Shown: positions 33,770 to 42,747, numbered from the stretch's first letter. The stretch: 64,000 bases of DNA from Cryobacterium sp. CG_9.6 (GCF_029893365.1 NZ_JARXUZ010000001.1:3038001-3102000), one strand, 5' to 3'. Program-made: numbers and translations. Notes: a model not told the origin generated them from the sequence alone.

Positions 33770-34474
33770 ATGAGCATCCCCTCTCCGCACTCCGTGCTCG
33801 CAGATCTTTTTCAGGACCCATTGACCGTCGCACTCGTCGAACAGATCATGGCCATGGCGCCCGGCACCCGCCTCCCCGGCGAGCGCGAACAGGCCGAACT
33901 GCTCGGGGTCAGCCGCACGGCACTTCGCGACCGGCTTAGTCGCATGGAGTCGCTCGGCATTCTCGAACGGCGGATGCGCGCGGGCACCTTCGTCAAGCGC
34001 CTGAGCCCCACGACCGTGAGCGAAGTGCTGCTTCTAGGCATCCTCTCCGAACAAATGCCGCTCGAATCGATGCGCCCGGTGCGCGTTGCACTTGAGCGCC
34101 AGGCCGCCTGCGAAGCCTCACGTCGCCGGGACCACCTCAGCATCGCGCACATGGCCATCGCCGTCGATACGATGGATAACACCGATGACTCCGCCGAACT
34201 GCACGCGGCCGACCTCGACTTTCACTCGGCCCTGTTCGCCGCCTCAGGCTCTCCAGCGCTGATCTTCATGGCCGAAGTGCTCTCAGGCGTCATGCGCCGC
34301 ACGGTGCAGCAGGTCGCCCTCTCTGATGGCCGGCTGATCATGCGCACCCTGCACCGCGACATCTACGCGGCTGTGGTGGCGGGTGACGAAGCAGCGGCAT
34401 CAGCCGCCGTCGACCGCCACTTCGAGTGGCTCGAAGAACTGCTCATCAGACCCTCCGGAGCCCCGCAAACTTAA
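33770..34474 (+). CDS. GntR family regulator, FadR/FCD subfamily
   Basis: A 234-aa GntR-type regulator: N-terminal winged helix (LVEQIMAMAPGTRLPGEREQAELLGVSRTALRDRLSRMESLGILERRMRAGTFV) and an all-helical FCD effector domain with the metal-site Asp/His pattern (DLDFHSALFAASG, LHRDIYAAVVAGD, VDRHFEWLEEL). The ATG is 7-9 nt behind a TAGTAT box with no Shine-Dalgarno, so a leaderless mRNA is likely. A perfect palindrome lies 44 bp downstream over the TRAP promoter, the probable target. Confidence 0.93.
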   Translation: MSIPSPHSVLADLFQDPLTVALVEQIMAMAPGTRLPGEREQAELLGVSRTALRDRLSRMESLGILERRMRAGTFVKRLSPTTVSEVLLLGILSEQMPLESMRPVRVALERQAACEASRRRDHLSIAHMAIAVDTMDNTDDSAELHAADLDFHSALFAASGSPALIFMAEVLSGVMRRTVQQVALSDGRLIMRTLHRDIYAAVVAGDEAAASAAVDRHFEWLEELLIRPSGAPQT

Positions 34475-34515
34475 CCCACACCCGCTGAATAAACACGGCA
34501 GGTCAACCAGACGAT

Positions 34516-34544
34516 TTGCTTGGTACTACCAAGCCGTGCATACT
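34516..34544 (+). promoter_or_regulatory. TRAP operon promoter with overlapping GntR operator
   Basis: The palindrome GCTTGGTACTACCAAGC (34518-34534) is perfect with 8-bp arms and contains the TGGT-N-ACCA pattern of FadR-subfamily operators. It overlaps a -35 TTGCTT (34516-34521) that stands 17 bp before a -10 CATACT (34539-34544). Occupation would block the polymerase, fitting repression relieved by an effector acid. Confidence 0.78.
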
Positions 34545-34657
34545 GAGTCAAGCGACGGGTCAAAACCTGACTTGTCGAAGGGAACAGGTGCCTACCCGGC
34601 GCGATCGAGCGGGCATTCCTGTGACTTCAATGAAGAAGCCCCACAGAAAGCAGCACA

Positions 34658-35683
34658 ATGCTCAAGAAGCTCGCATCTGTTAGCGCACTAGCCCTCGCCG
34701 TGACCCTTACCGGCTGTTCAGCTGGCGGCACCAATCCCGACGCCTCGGGCGCCGAGTCCTACTCCTGGGACATGACCATCACTGTCGGTAACACGTCAAC
34801 ATGGTACGAGGGGGCGGAATACTTCGCCGATACCCTCAATGACGAAACCGATGGTCGCATCGAGGTGAACATCTTCACCAACGAGCAGCTCTCGGGCGGC
34901 GATCCAGCGGCCGGGGTCGAACAGCTCATGAACGGCGACAAAGACCTGTCCTACAACTCCACCATCATCTACGCCGGTATCGACCCAAAGTACGGTGCTG
35001 TTAACGCTCCCTTCCTATATGCCGACTATGAAGAGGCCGAGGACACTCTCGCGGCAACCGGCCTCGATGCCTATCGCGCCCTCGCCGCCCCGGCCGGTGT
35101 GCAGGTTCTCGGCTTCGGTGAAAGCGGCTTCCGCCAGATCACGAACAATGTGCGCGCCATAAGCACACCCGACGACCTAGCTGCGATGAAAATGCGGATT
35201 CCCGGTATCGGGTTGTTCACGGACATCTACCGAGAACTCGGCGCGAATCCCACGACACTGAATTTCTCTGAGGTCTTCACCGCCTTGCAGCAGGGAACGA
35301 TCGACGGCCAAGAGAACCCCGTCGAGGTCACCCATTCCTCCGGTATCACCGAGGTGCAGGACCACATGACCATGTGGAACTACGTATACGACCCGCTGAT
35401 CCTCGGTATGAACAAGGCCCTCTTCGACTCGCTCAGCGCTGACGACCAGGAACTCGTGCTCCGCGTTTCAGCCGAGGCCAACGCCATCCAGATCCAGGCT
35501 AACCGCGACAAAGACGCCGACTCGCTGCAGGAGATGAAGGATTCAGGCATGGAGGTCACCGAACTGACCGCCGCCGAACGCAACGTCTTCGTCGAGCGCA
35601 TGGTCTCAGTCAAGGAGAAATATGCTTCCACATGGGGTGAGGACATGGTTGCCGGCGTCACGCCCAACAGCACCCAGCCGTGA
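34658..35683 (+). CDS. dctP: TRAP transporter substrate-binding lipoprotein (DctP type)
   Basis: A 341-aa DctP-family binding protein. The lipobox LTGC (about residues 17-20) marks a lipoprotein, usual in Gram-positives. Seen: GNTSTWYEGAEYFADTLNDETDGRIEVNIFTNEQL and the selectivity region GFRQITNNVRAISTPDDLAAMKMRIPGIGLFTD with the conserved Arg that binds a carboxylate, then QGTIDGQENPVEV. The ligand is therefore probably an organic acid. The stop overlaps the small permease start (GTGA). Confidence 0.93.
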   Translation: MLKKLASVSALALAVTLTGCSAGGTNPDASGAESYSWDMTITVGNTSTWYEGAEYFADTLNDETDGRIEVNIFTNEQLSGGDPAAGVEQLMNGDKDLSYNSTIIYAGIDPKYGAVNAPFLYADYEEAEDTLAATGLDAYRALAAPAGVQVLGFGESGFRQITNNVRAISTPDDLAAMKMRIPGIGLFTDIYRELGANPTTLNFSEVFTALQQGTIDGQENPVEVTHSSGITEVQDHMTMWNYVYDPLILGMNKALFDSLSADDQELVLRVSAEANAIQIQANRDKDADSLQEMKDSGMEVTELTAAERNVFVERMVSVKEKYASTWGEDMVAGVTPNSTQP

Positions 35684-36171
35684 ACCGCGTCACAACCCTT
35701 TTCGAGAACACGTTCGCGGCCACGGCCTTTGCCGTCATCAGCATCATCGCCTTCACGAACGTCATCTCCCGATATGTGCTCAACGCCTCACTCGCCTTCA
35801 CCACAGAGATCACCGTGAACCTCGCGGTGGCCCTCACCCTGGTCGGCGCCGTCATCGGCATCCGTGAAAACGCTCACCTCGGCTTCAGTCTCCTCTACGA
35901 CAAGGCCATACCCGCGCTGAAGCGGGCGCTCACGATGATGGTCTGCGGAGTAATCGTGCTGTTCTTTGCCGTGCTGTTTTATTACAGCCTGCAGCTCGTG
36001 CTCGCCCAGGCCGCAAACGGCCGGGTCACTCCGTCCATCGGCATCCCTCAGTGGCTCTTCACTGCTGCCCTGCCCGTGGGCGCCGCCCTCGGCATCTACC
36101 GAAGCATCCAGTCCGCACTCCGCACACTGCGCAGGCAAGCGGATGCCCCGCTCACCGAACAGGAGACCTAG
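35680..36171 (+). CDS. dctQ: TRAP transporter small permease (DctQ type)
   Basis: A 163-aa four-helix membrane protein. AFTNVISRYVLNASLAFTTEITVNLAVALTLVGAVIGIRENAHLGF is the DctQ signature. GTG 35680 overlaps the DctP stop; the large permease follows after 3 bp. Structural partner of DctM. Confidence 0.92.
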   Translation: MNRVTTLFENTFAATAFAVISIIAFTNVISRYVLNASLAFTTEITVNLAVALTLVGAVIGIRENAHLGFSLLYDKAIPALKRALTMMVCGVIVLFFAVLFYYSLQLVLAQAANGRVTPSIGIPQWLFTAALPVGAALGIYRSIQSALRTLRRQADAPLTEQET

Positions 36172-36174
36172 GCA

Positions 36175-37644
36175 ATGGTTGAACTCGTGCTGTTCGGTCT
36201 CTTCGCGGTGCTGCTCCTTGCGAGCGTTCCGGTCGCCTTCGCCCTCGGGCTCGCCGCCCTCGGCGCACTTGTAGTGGGCCGAGGGCTCGACGCTCTCAAC
36301 GTTCTGCCGAGCGTAATGTACGCCTCGCTCTCGTCAGAAACGCTGTTGGCCATTCCGTTTTTCATTCTCGCCGGCGCCATCATGGAGGCCGCCGGAATCT
36401 CGAAACGGCTCGTCGACCTCGCCAATGCGTGTCTCGGCCATCTCAAGCACGGTCTCGTTCTGGTAGTGATCATCGCCGCGTTTTTCTTCTCCGCGATCTC
36501 GGGTTCAGGCCCGGCCACGGTCGCGGCGATCGGGTCGATCCTGATCCCGGCTCTGGTTCGCAATGGCTACGAGAAACGCCATGCGGCCGCCCTGCTGGCT
36601 AGCTCGGGCTCAATGGGCATCGTGATTCCGCCCAGCGTCACATTCATCGTCTTCGCCGTTGTCGCCGGTGAGTATGCGCGGGTGTCGATTGCTAGGCTCT
36701 TCGTCGCTGGAGTCATTCCCGGCATCCTGATGGCCCTGGCATTCCTCATCGCGTGCTTTTTCATCCCGCGCCGGGCCGCGGTGGTGGAGCAAGCTGGCAC
36801 TCTCAACCCTGTCCAAGTTCTCTCCGGAGCTGGCGTGTCGATGGCGGCATACGCCAACGGCCGGCGCGAGAAGGATGCCAGCTCAGGCAACACGGGCCTC
36901 GTCGGAATCGCCCGGGCACCCGGCACCCTCGCCGCGGTGACCGGGGCCGTCATCCGACCGCGCACTCAACGGGCACCTTGGAACGAGATCGGCACGGCAT
37001 TCATCTCGGCCGCTCCCGGGCTGCTAGTTCCCGTGATTATTCTGGGCGGTATTTATGGCGGAATCTTTACGCCCACCGAAGCTGCCGTTGTCGCCGCTTT
37101 CTACGCATTCCTTGCTGGCTTGCTGTTCTCTAAGGAGTTCACACTTCGCTCGGTGCCGAAGCTGCTCGTGACGGCCGCAGCACAATCGGCGGTGATCATG
37201 CTCATCGTGGGCTGCGCATCCGTTTTCGCGTACGTCATCACGGCTGAGCAGATCGCCCGCCGTATGGCTGATGCAATTCTGGGTGTCACAGAGAACCAAT
37301 TTTTGATTCTGCTGCTGGTGACGCTGCTACTGCTCTTGGTCGGAGCGTTCATCGACGCAATCAGCGCGTTCTACCTTTTTATACCGATCCTCGTGCCGGT
37401 ACTGCTGGCGGTCGGTGTGGACCCCACCCAGATCGGCGTGCTGATGACCGTCAACCTGGCGATCGGACTGTTCACCCCACCGGTCGGCGTGAACCTGTTC
37501 ATCGCCGCCGGCATCGGCAAGGTCACTCTCGCAGAGATTACGAGAGGCATCGTCCCGTTCCTCATCGCCGGCCTCGTGGTGCTGTTCCTCGTGACGTACA
37601 TTCCAGCCGTCTCGACCTGGCTACCCGACCTGCTCGGCGTTTAG
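36175..37644 (+). CDS. dctM: TRAP transporter large permease (DctM type) with insertion
   Basis: A 489-aa ion-coupled permease, about 60 residues longer than the usual 425-430. Family signatures: PFFILAGAIMEAAGISKRLVDLANA, FSAISGSGPATVAAIGSILIPAL, GIVIPPSVTFIVF, LLVPVIILGGIYGGIFTPTEAAVVAAFYA, GLFTPPVGVNLFIAAGIGKV. The extra segment (residues about 201-267, Gln/Gly/Ser/Arg-rich) lies in a loop between two transmembrane blocks. The frame is intact, so the insertion seems tolerated. Confidence 0.92.
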   Translation: MVELVLFGLFAVLLLASVPVAFALGLAALGALVVGRGLDALNVLPSVMYASLSSETLLAIPFFILAGAIMEAAGISKRLVDLANACLGHLKHGLVLVVIIAAFFFSAISGSGPATVAAIGSILIPALVRNGYEKRHAAALLASSGSMGIVIPPSVTFIVFAVVAGEYARVSIARLFVAGVIPGILMALAFLIACFFIPRRAAVVEQAGTLNPVQVLSGAGVSMAAYANGRREKDASSGNTGLVGIARAPGTLAAVTGAVIRPRTQRAPWNEIGTAFISAAPGLLVPVIILGGIYGGIFTPTEAAVVAAFYAFLAGLLFSKEFTLRSVPKLLVTAAAQSAVIMLIVGCASVFAYVITAEQIARRMADAILGVTENQFLILLLVTLLLLLVGAFIDAISAFYLFIPILVPVLLAVGVDPTQIGVLMTVNLAIGLFTPPVGVNLFIAAGIGKVTLAEITRGIVPFLIAGLVVLFLVTYIPAVSTWLPDLLGV

Positions 37645-37672
37645 GCGCCAACCCTTTCGAAAGGCTGACAGC

Positions 37673-38449
37673 ATGACTGCTACCCTCACCGAATCACTCC
37701 ACGGCCAGGTGTGTCTGGTCACCGGCGCTGCCCGGGGCATCGGCGCCGCAATCGCGCGCACGCTCGCCGACCGAGGTTCCGACGTTGTCATCGTCGATGT
37801 CATCGACGGATGCGACACGGTTGCCACCCTGCTAACGGAATTTCCCGAGCGTCGCATCCACTCACTCGTTGTGGATGTGAAGGAACGCGACCAAGTGCGC
37901 GGCGCGGTCGACTGGACCGTCACCAATTTCGGTCGCATCGACACCGTCGTCAACAATGCCGGAACCTGCGGCCGCGTAAGCCTGGAGGACATGACTGACG
38001 ACCTATGGGAACGCGACCTCGACACCAACCTGCGCGGCACATTCCTCTTCACCCAGGCCGCCGTCTATCCGTATATGCGCGACCAGGGCTCTGGCAGCAT
38101 CGTGAACATCAGTTCAATCTCGGGAATCATGGGCGGGCCGATGTCGCACGGCGAAGACGCAGCCCGTTCCGGCCCTGCCTATGCCGCGTCGAAGGGCGGC
38201 GTGATTGCCCTCACCAAATGGGTGGCCAAGGAGGTGGGACCCCTCGGCATCACCTGCAACTCGGTAGCTCCCGGCCCGATTGCGACCCCGATGACGCAGA
38301 TCCTTGAATACGACCTCAGCGGACAGGCGATCCAGCGCATGGGGTCTCCCGAAGACATCGCGAGCGCGGTGGCTTACCTCGCATCACCGGGCGCTCGTTA
38401 CGTGACCGGCGATGTGCTCAAGGTCTGCGGAGGCTCAGCGATCGGCTAA
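37673..38449 (+). CDS. Short-chain dehydrogenase/reductase
   Basis: A 258-aa classical SDR: TGAARGIGAAIA, VVIVDVID, NNAGTCG, catalytic Ser in VNISSISG, YAASKGG, and the C-terminal ARYVTGDVLKVCGG. An Asp after beta2 favours NAD. An insertion MSHGEDAARSG lies before the catalytic Tyr. GAAAGG is 8 nt before ATG. Behind the TRAP genes it would oxidise a hydroxy acid or polyol taken up by the transporter. Confidence 0.92.
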   Translation: MTATLTESLHGQVCLVTGAARGIGAAIARTLADRGSDVVIVDVIDGCDTVATLLTEFPERRIHSLVVDVKERDQVRGAVDWTVTNFGRIDTVVNNAGTCGRVSLEDMTDDLWERDLDTNLRGTFLFTQAAVYPYMRDQGSGSIVNISSISGIMGGPMSHGEDAARSGPAYAASKGGVIALTKWVAKEVGPLGITCNSVAPGPIATPMTQILEYDLSGQAIQRMGSPEDIASAVAYLASPGARYVTGDVLKVCGGSAIG

Positions 38450-38602
38450 CCGCCCTGCACGACACTTCGGCACAACCACTCTTCACCCACATTCGTGTCA
38501 TCTGCGCGCCCACAAGGCTCGCCGGCGGCACTCCGGCACACCCCCTGGAGATGAAATGATGCTTTTTACGTTCCTGCACCCTACCAATCTCAACACCCCG
38601 TC

Positions 38603-39556
38603 ATGCTGACCCTCGACCACCCGGGACCGCCCACCCAACCTCGCATTTTGAGTGTTGTCACGACCCCCGTGTCCGCCATGCAGCATCTAGTTTGCAACAC
38701 AACGCTCGCGGATGAGCTCTTCCGCATTCTCGCCGACCTCGAGCTGACCAGCGGAATGGCGGAACTCATCGGCGGCAGCCTCGCCCCGATCAGCTACTGT
38801 GTGCCGGCTCGCGGTGAAGACGGTCGCGAGGTCAGCTACAGTGAAAAGCGGTCAGAGACTCACGGCCAGCTTATCTTCGGGGCCGCGACCCTCGGACTGC
38901 GCGATGGAAAGCAGTGGATGCACAGCCACTGCGTCTGGCTCACCCCTGAAGGCCGCCTGCAGGCCGGGCATCTCTGGCCCGAGACCGGCGTCGGCTCTCT
39001 TCCACCCGTCGCCGTGGTGCAGGGCTTGCCGGGGGTCGATCTCGAGAGCACCGACGATCCAGAGACCCGGCTGCCGGTGTTCACGCCTCATCCGTCGGCA
39101 AACACCGGGCGGCGCTCGCCGGCCACCGGGTTGAACCGCACGGTCGTTGCGCGCGTCTGCCCCAATGAGGACATCACCCTGGCGGTCGAGAAAATCTGCG
39201 CAGAAAACGGCTTTGACCATGCCGTGGTGCGCGGCGGCATCGGCAGCCTCATCGGGGCCACCTTCATGCCTTACAACGGCATCACCCGGGAGCCGGTCGC
39301 GGGGCCCTGCACCGAAGTCGTCACCTTGGTGGGCCACGTCATGAGAACGGCTGATGACATCCGTTCGCAGCTCATGTGCACGCTCGTCGACACCCAAGGT
39401 GTCGTGCACGCCGGCGGGCTGGTGCGCGGCGAAAACCCGGTGGCCGTGACATATGAACTGTTCGTGCAGGAAATCACCCTCACAGTCTCCCAACACACCG
39501 ACCTCCCCACTGATTCCCCCACTTTGCCCGCAACACAACAAGGAGAACACTCATGA
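38603..39556 (+). CDS. Protein with two PCC (DUF296) domains
   Basis: A 317-aa protein made of two PCC/DUF296 domains. The first half has the metal-like HxH and Gly loops in GKQWMHSHCVWLTPEGRLQAGHLWPETG; the second half has FDHAVVRGGIGSLIGATF and the degenerate VHAGGLVRGENPV. PCC domains of bacteria form trimers; AT-hook versions bind DNA, but no AT-hook is seen here. ATG 38603 overlaps the stop of a 17-codon frame (38556-38609) that has GGAG upstream and may be a coupled leader. The stop overlaps the lipoyl gene start. Role in the pathway unknown; a small-molecule binding or lyase role is possible. Confidence 0.75.
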   Translation: MLTLDHPGPPTQPRILSVVTTPVSAMQHLVCNTTLADELFRILADLELTSGMAELIGGSLAPISYCVPARGEDGREVSYSEKRSETHGQLIFGAATLGLRDGKQWMHSHCVWLTPEGRLQAGHLWPETGVGSLPPVAVVQGLPGVDLESTDDPETRLPVFTPHPSANTGRRSPATGLNRTVVARVCPNEDITLAVEKICAENGFDHAVVRGGIGSLIGATFMPYNGITREPVAGPCTEVVTLVGHVMRTADDIRSQLMCTLVDTQGVVHAGGLVRGENPVAVTYELFVQEITLTVSQHTDLPTDSPTLPATQQGEHS

Positions 39557-39780
39557 ATGTTGTCATCACCGCCGACTTTCTCGGCAGCGAATCCGACGCC
39601 GACTTGGTTCAGTGGCTCGTCGCCGACGGCGACAGCGTGACCCTCGGCCAGTCGATCGCGGCCCTGGAAACTGCGAAGTCCACCGTGGAGTTCGCCTCAC
39701 CCGCTGCCGGCGTGATCACGCTGAGCGCCGCAGAGGGCGACCTGATCGAAGCCGATCAGACCATCGCAGTGATCGCCTAG
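39553..39780 (+). CDS. Stand-alone lipoyl/biotinyl domain protein
   Basis: A 75-aa protein that is just one lipoyl domain: the Lys for lipoate is in LETAKSTVEF (about residue 38), flanked by the usual hammerhead strands. No E1-binding or catalytic acyltransferase domain follows; the stop and the E1-alpha start are 9 bp apart. It would swing an acyl group from the E1 enzyme to an acceptor encoded elsewhere. In normal acetoin or pyruvate dehydrogenases this domain is the N-terminus of E2. Confidence 0.9.
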   Translation: MNVVITADFLGSESDADLVQWLVADGDSVTLGQSIAALETAKSTVEFASPAAGVITLSAAEGDLIEADQTIAVIA

Positions 39781-39789
39781 GAGGGCATC

Positions 39790-40782
39790 GTGACCACACA
39801 AACGCTTACCGCGCACTACGACCCTGCCGTGCAGGGCTTCACGGGCCTAGCCACCATGACCATGATTCGCGCCTTCGAGTCGCGCATGCCGCTGCTCTCA
39901 GAAGAAGGCCTGATTCGCGGCTCGACGCATCCTTCGGTGGGCATGGAGGCGGTGGCGACCGGGGTGTCCCTGGCACTCGGCCCGCGCGATACCATCGCCA
40001 GCAACCACCGCGGCCACGCGCACTGTCTCGCACGCGGCTCTGACCCGGGCCGCACCATGGCCGAGATCCTCGGCCGGGTCGACGGGTACGGCCAGGGCAA
40101 AGGCGGGTCGATGCACATCGGCGTAAAGGAGCTCGGTATCATCGGCACGAATGGCATTGTCGGCGCAGGGATCGGGCTAGCCACGGGAGCAGCGCTCGCT
40201 GCCAAGCAGCAGGGCAGCGATGCAGTCGCGGTGGTGTACTTCGGAGACGGAGCCTCCAATCAGGGCGTGCTCGGCGAGGCCTTCAACCTCTGCGCTATCT
40301 GGAACCTGGCCGTGGTCTTCGTCTGCGAGAACAACCATTACGCCCAGTCGGCCTCGATCGAGGAGATGGTGGCGCAGCCCGACCTCTCCCAGCGGGGCAC
40401 CGCCTACGGGGTGAAGTCCGTGAATGTGAATGGGATGCACCTCGACGCGGTCTACGAGGCGGCCGCCGAAGCAGTGGCACGTGGACGGGCGGGCGACGGT
40501 CCCACACTGATCGTCGCCGACACATATCGGTACCTCGGTCACATGGCCGGCGACACCGAGATCTACCGCAGCGCCGATGAGGTGCAGGAGTGGAAGGACA
40601 AAGACCCCATCGGTTATCTCGCCCGAGCGCTGGAGCAGCAGGGCGTGCTCACCGCTGGGCAGTTCGCGCAACTCGAAGCGGATGCCGCACGAGTCGTCGC
40701 CGAGGCCGAAGCCTTTGCACGCAATTCCCCCTATCCGGAAGAGTTTCGGGCGGGTACTGACGTATATGAGGAGACGGTCTAA
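39790..40782 (+). CDS. Thiamine-dependent dehydrogenase E1 component, alpha subunit
   Basis: A 330-aa E1-alpha of the acetoin/pyruvate dehydrogenase family. Seen: the TPP motif GDGASNQGVLGEAFNLCAIWNLAVVFVCENNHYAQS, RGHAHCLARG, GKGGSMHI and the phosphorylation-loop equivalent TYRYLGHMAGD. It forms a heterotetramer with the beta subunit and decarboxylates or cleaves a 2-oxo acid or acetoin, passing the acyl group to lipoate. GTG 39790 with GGAGGG upstream. It shares one base with the beta gene. Confidence 0.92.
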   Translation: MTTQTLTAHYDPAVQGFTGLATMTMIRAFESRMPLLSEEGLIRGSTHPSVGMEAVATGVSLALGPRDTIASNHRGHAHCLARGSDPGRTMAEILGRVDGYGQGKGGSMHIGVKELGIIGTNGIVGAGIGLATGAALAAKQQGSDAVAVVYFGDGASNQGVLGEAFNLCAIWNLAVVFVCENNHYAQSASIEEMVAQPDLSQRGTAYGVKSVNVNGMHLDAVYEAAAEAVARGRAGDGPTLIVADTYRYLGHMAGDTEIYRSADEVQEWKDKDPIGYLARALEQQGVLTAGQFAQLEADAARVVAEAEAFARNSPYPEEFRAGTDVYEETV

Positions 40783-41840
40783 TGGGCATCGCAACAGCAA
40801 CCACATCCGCCGCTGCCGTACCGGCAACATCCGCCGCTCGGCCGGCGAAGCCGATGGCCCTGTGGCGGGCGCTCAACACCGCGCTTCATGACATCCTCGA
40901 GGACACGCCCGAAGCATTTTTGCTGGGAGAAGACATCACGACGTGGGGCACCGGTGGTGGAATCTATGGAGTCACTAAGAAGCTGGCCGACGACTTCGGC
41001 CGCGGGCGCGTGATGGACACCCCGATCAGCGAGGAGGTGCTGATTTCTGCCGCTGTGGGTGCCGCAATGCAGGGCTGCCGGCCGATTCTGGAGATCATGT
41101 ACTCCGACTTCACGTTTCTGGGCTTCGACGGAATTATCAACCAGGCAGCGAAGGCGCGCTACATGTTCGGGGGGCAGTTCGATGTGCCGTTCGTTCTGCG
41201 CACAAACGGCGGTTCCGGAATCGGAAAGGCTGGGCAGCACTCGCAATCCCTCGAGACGCTCTTCGCCCACATTCCCGGCTTAGAAGTGGTTGTGCCGGCG
41301 ACGGCCGGTGATGCCTATGGGCTGTTGCGCACGGCCGTAGCGAGCAACAATCCCACCATCTTTCTTGAGCATAAGAACCTTTACAACGACCGCGGCCCGG
41401 TGTCGTTCGAGCCAATCCCTTTCGGCGTGGCCCGAATCGCTAGGCACGGCACAGACCTCACGATTGTGGCTACGCAGCAGATGCTCAAACGATCGCTTGA
41501 GGCGGCCGAGGTGCTCCAGGAACAGCACGACCTCAGCGCCGAGGTCATCGACCCACGCACCCTGTTCCCATTCGACATGCAAACCGTGATCACATCGGTA
41601 AAGAAGACCCGTCACCTTGTGGTGGCCCACGAGGCCGTGCGGGACTACGGCTGGGGCGCCGAGTTCGTGGCGCAGGTCGTGGAGGAGGCGTGGAACGACC
41701 TCGATGCGCCGCCGCGCCGGCTCGGCGGACTGCGCACGCCGATTCCCTACAGCGAGGTGCTGGAGAACGCGGTCATCCCGTCGGCAAACCAGATCGTCGC
41801 GACGGCGCTCGCCACTCGCCGCGACCGCCAGCATGTCTAG
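40782..41840 (+). CDS. Thiamine-dependent dehydrogenase E1 component, beta subunit
   Basis: A 352-aa E1-beta: ALNTALHDILEDTPEAFLLGEDI, GRVMDTPISEEVLISAAVGAAMQGCRPILEIMYSDF, RTNGGSGIGKAGQHSQSLE and the C-terminal transketolase domain VIDPRTLFPFDMQTVITSVKKTRHLVVAHEAV. The first 25 residues are Ala/Thr/Pro-rich. With the alpha subunit it makes the active site. The next gene overlaps its last 8 bases. Neither E2 nor E3 genes follow. Confidence 0.92.
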   Translation: MGIATATTSAAAVPATSAARPAKPMALWRALNTALHDILEDTPEAFLLGEDITTWGTGGGIYGVTKKLADDFGRGRVMDTPISEEVLISAAVGAAMQGCRPILEIMYSDFTFLGFDGIINQAAKARYMFGGQFDVPFVLRTNGGSGIGKAGQHSQSLETLFAHIPGLEVVVPATAGDAYGLLRTAVASNNPTIFLEHKNLYNDRGPVSFEPIPFGVARIARHGTDLTIVATQQMLKRSLEAAEVLQEQHDLSAEVIDPRTLFPFDMQTVITSVKKTRHLVVAHEAVRDYGWGAEFVAQVVEEAWNDLDAPPRRLGGLRTPIPYSEVLENAVIPSANQIVATALATRRDRQHV

Positions 41841-42672
41841 GGCGGATGCCGTGTGCCCCAGCCAGCGACTGGCTGGCAAGACAGCGATCGTTTTTGGTGG
41901 GGGCTCGGTCGGCGGACAGATCAACAACGGCCTGGCTGCGGCGCTTGCCTACGCGGCGGCCGCTGCGAACGTGTTCGTGGTCGACATGTCGGCCGCAGCC
42001 GTGGAGGGTGCCCTCGCCGAGCTCGAGCGCTACCGTAGCGCGTCGGGCTCGACCGTTCGGGTGGGCGGCACCATAGCCGACGTAACGGACAGCGCAAGGG
42101 TGCTCGCCGCCGTGGATGCCTGCGTGGAGTCCGTTGGACGGCCAAATATTCTGCACAACAATGTGGGGATTGCGCGCATGGGAGGGCCGATCGAGATGTC
42201 CGTCGAGGAGTGGGACACGGTCCTGAACGTAAACCTCACCAGCGCTTTCATTACGACGAAGCACGTTCTTCCGCACATGCTCGCTCTCGGCGGTGGCGCC
42301 ATCGTGAACATCGGTTCCATTGGTGGCATGCGGTATCTGGGCTACAACTATCCGAGCTACTCAGCGACCAAGGGCGGTCTCACCCAGTTCACCGTGAACG
42401 TGGCACTCGAGTACGCGAGCCGCGGCATACGTGCGAACTGCATTGCACCGGGCCTCATCGAGACACCCATGATGTACCAGCAGATTGCTGGCAGCTACGA
42501 CTCCGTGGAGGACATGCTGGCAAAACGCAACGCGCTAAGCCCCACCGGGATGATGGGCGATTCGTTCGATATCGCCCACGCCGCGGTGTTCCTCGCCTCC
42601 GACGAGGCACGGTACATCAACGGCACCTGCCTGCCCGTAGACGGGGGCCTGACGGCGGCAGTGGCCCAGTAG
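41833..42672 (+). CDS. Short-chain dehydrogenase/reductase
   Basis: A 279-aa SDR with a variant cofactor loop (FGGGSVGGQINNGLA in place of TGxxxGIG), VFVVDMS, NNVGIARMGG, catalytic Ser in NIGSIGG, YSATKGG and ARYINGTCLPVDGG. The unusual loop has an insertion before the helix; NAD use is suggested by the Asp. ATG 41833 overlaps the E1-beta end, so it is the last gene of module B. With the SDR at 37673 it offers two successive oxidations. Confidence 0.88.
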   Translation: MSRADAVCPSQRLAGKTAIVFGGGSVGGQINNGLAAALAYAAAAANVFVVDMSAAAVEGALAELERYRSASGSTVRVGGTIADVTDSARVLAAVDACVESVGRPNILHNNVGIARMGGPIEMSVEEWDTVLNVNLTSAFITTKHVLPHMLALGGGAIVNIGSIGGMRYLGYNYPSYSATKGGLTQFTVNVALEYASRGIRANCIAPGLIETPMMYQQIAGSYDSVEDMLAKRNALSPTGMMGDSFDIAHAAVFLASDEARYINGTCLPVDGGLTAAVAQ

Positions 42673-42747
42673 CGCCCGGCGCGCGGCAGCGGCCTGCTTC
42701 TGGAATACTGGGCCGCGATCAATCCGCTGGTGGAGCTGCGAGCGTGC

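Noticed and set aside
39780-39790. Possibility that the lipoyl gene is the broken start of an E2 gene.
   Set aside because: Only 9 bp separate it from E1-alpha, with a ribosome-binding site; no E2 catalytic sequence was seen in any frame nearby.
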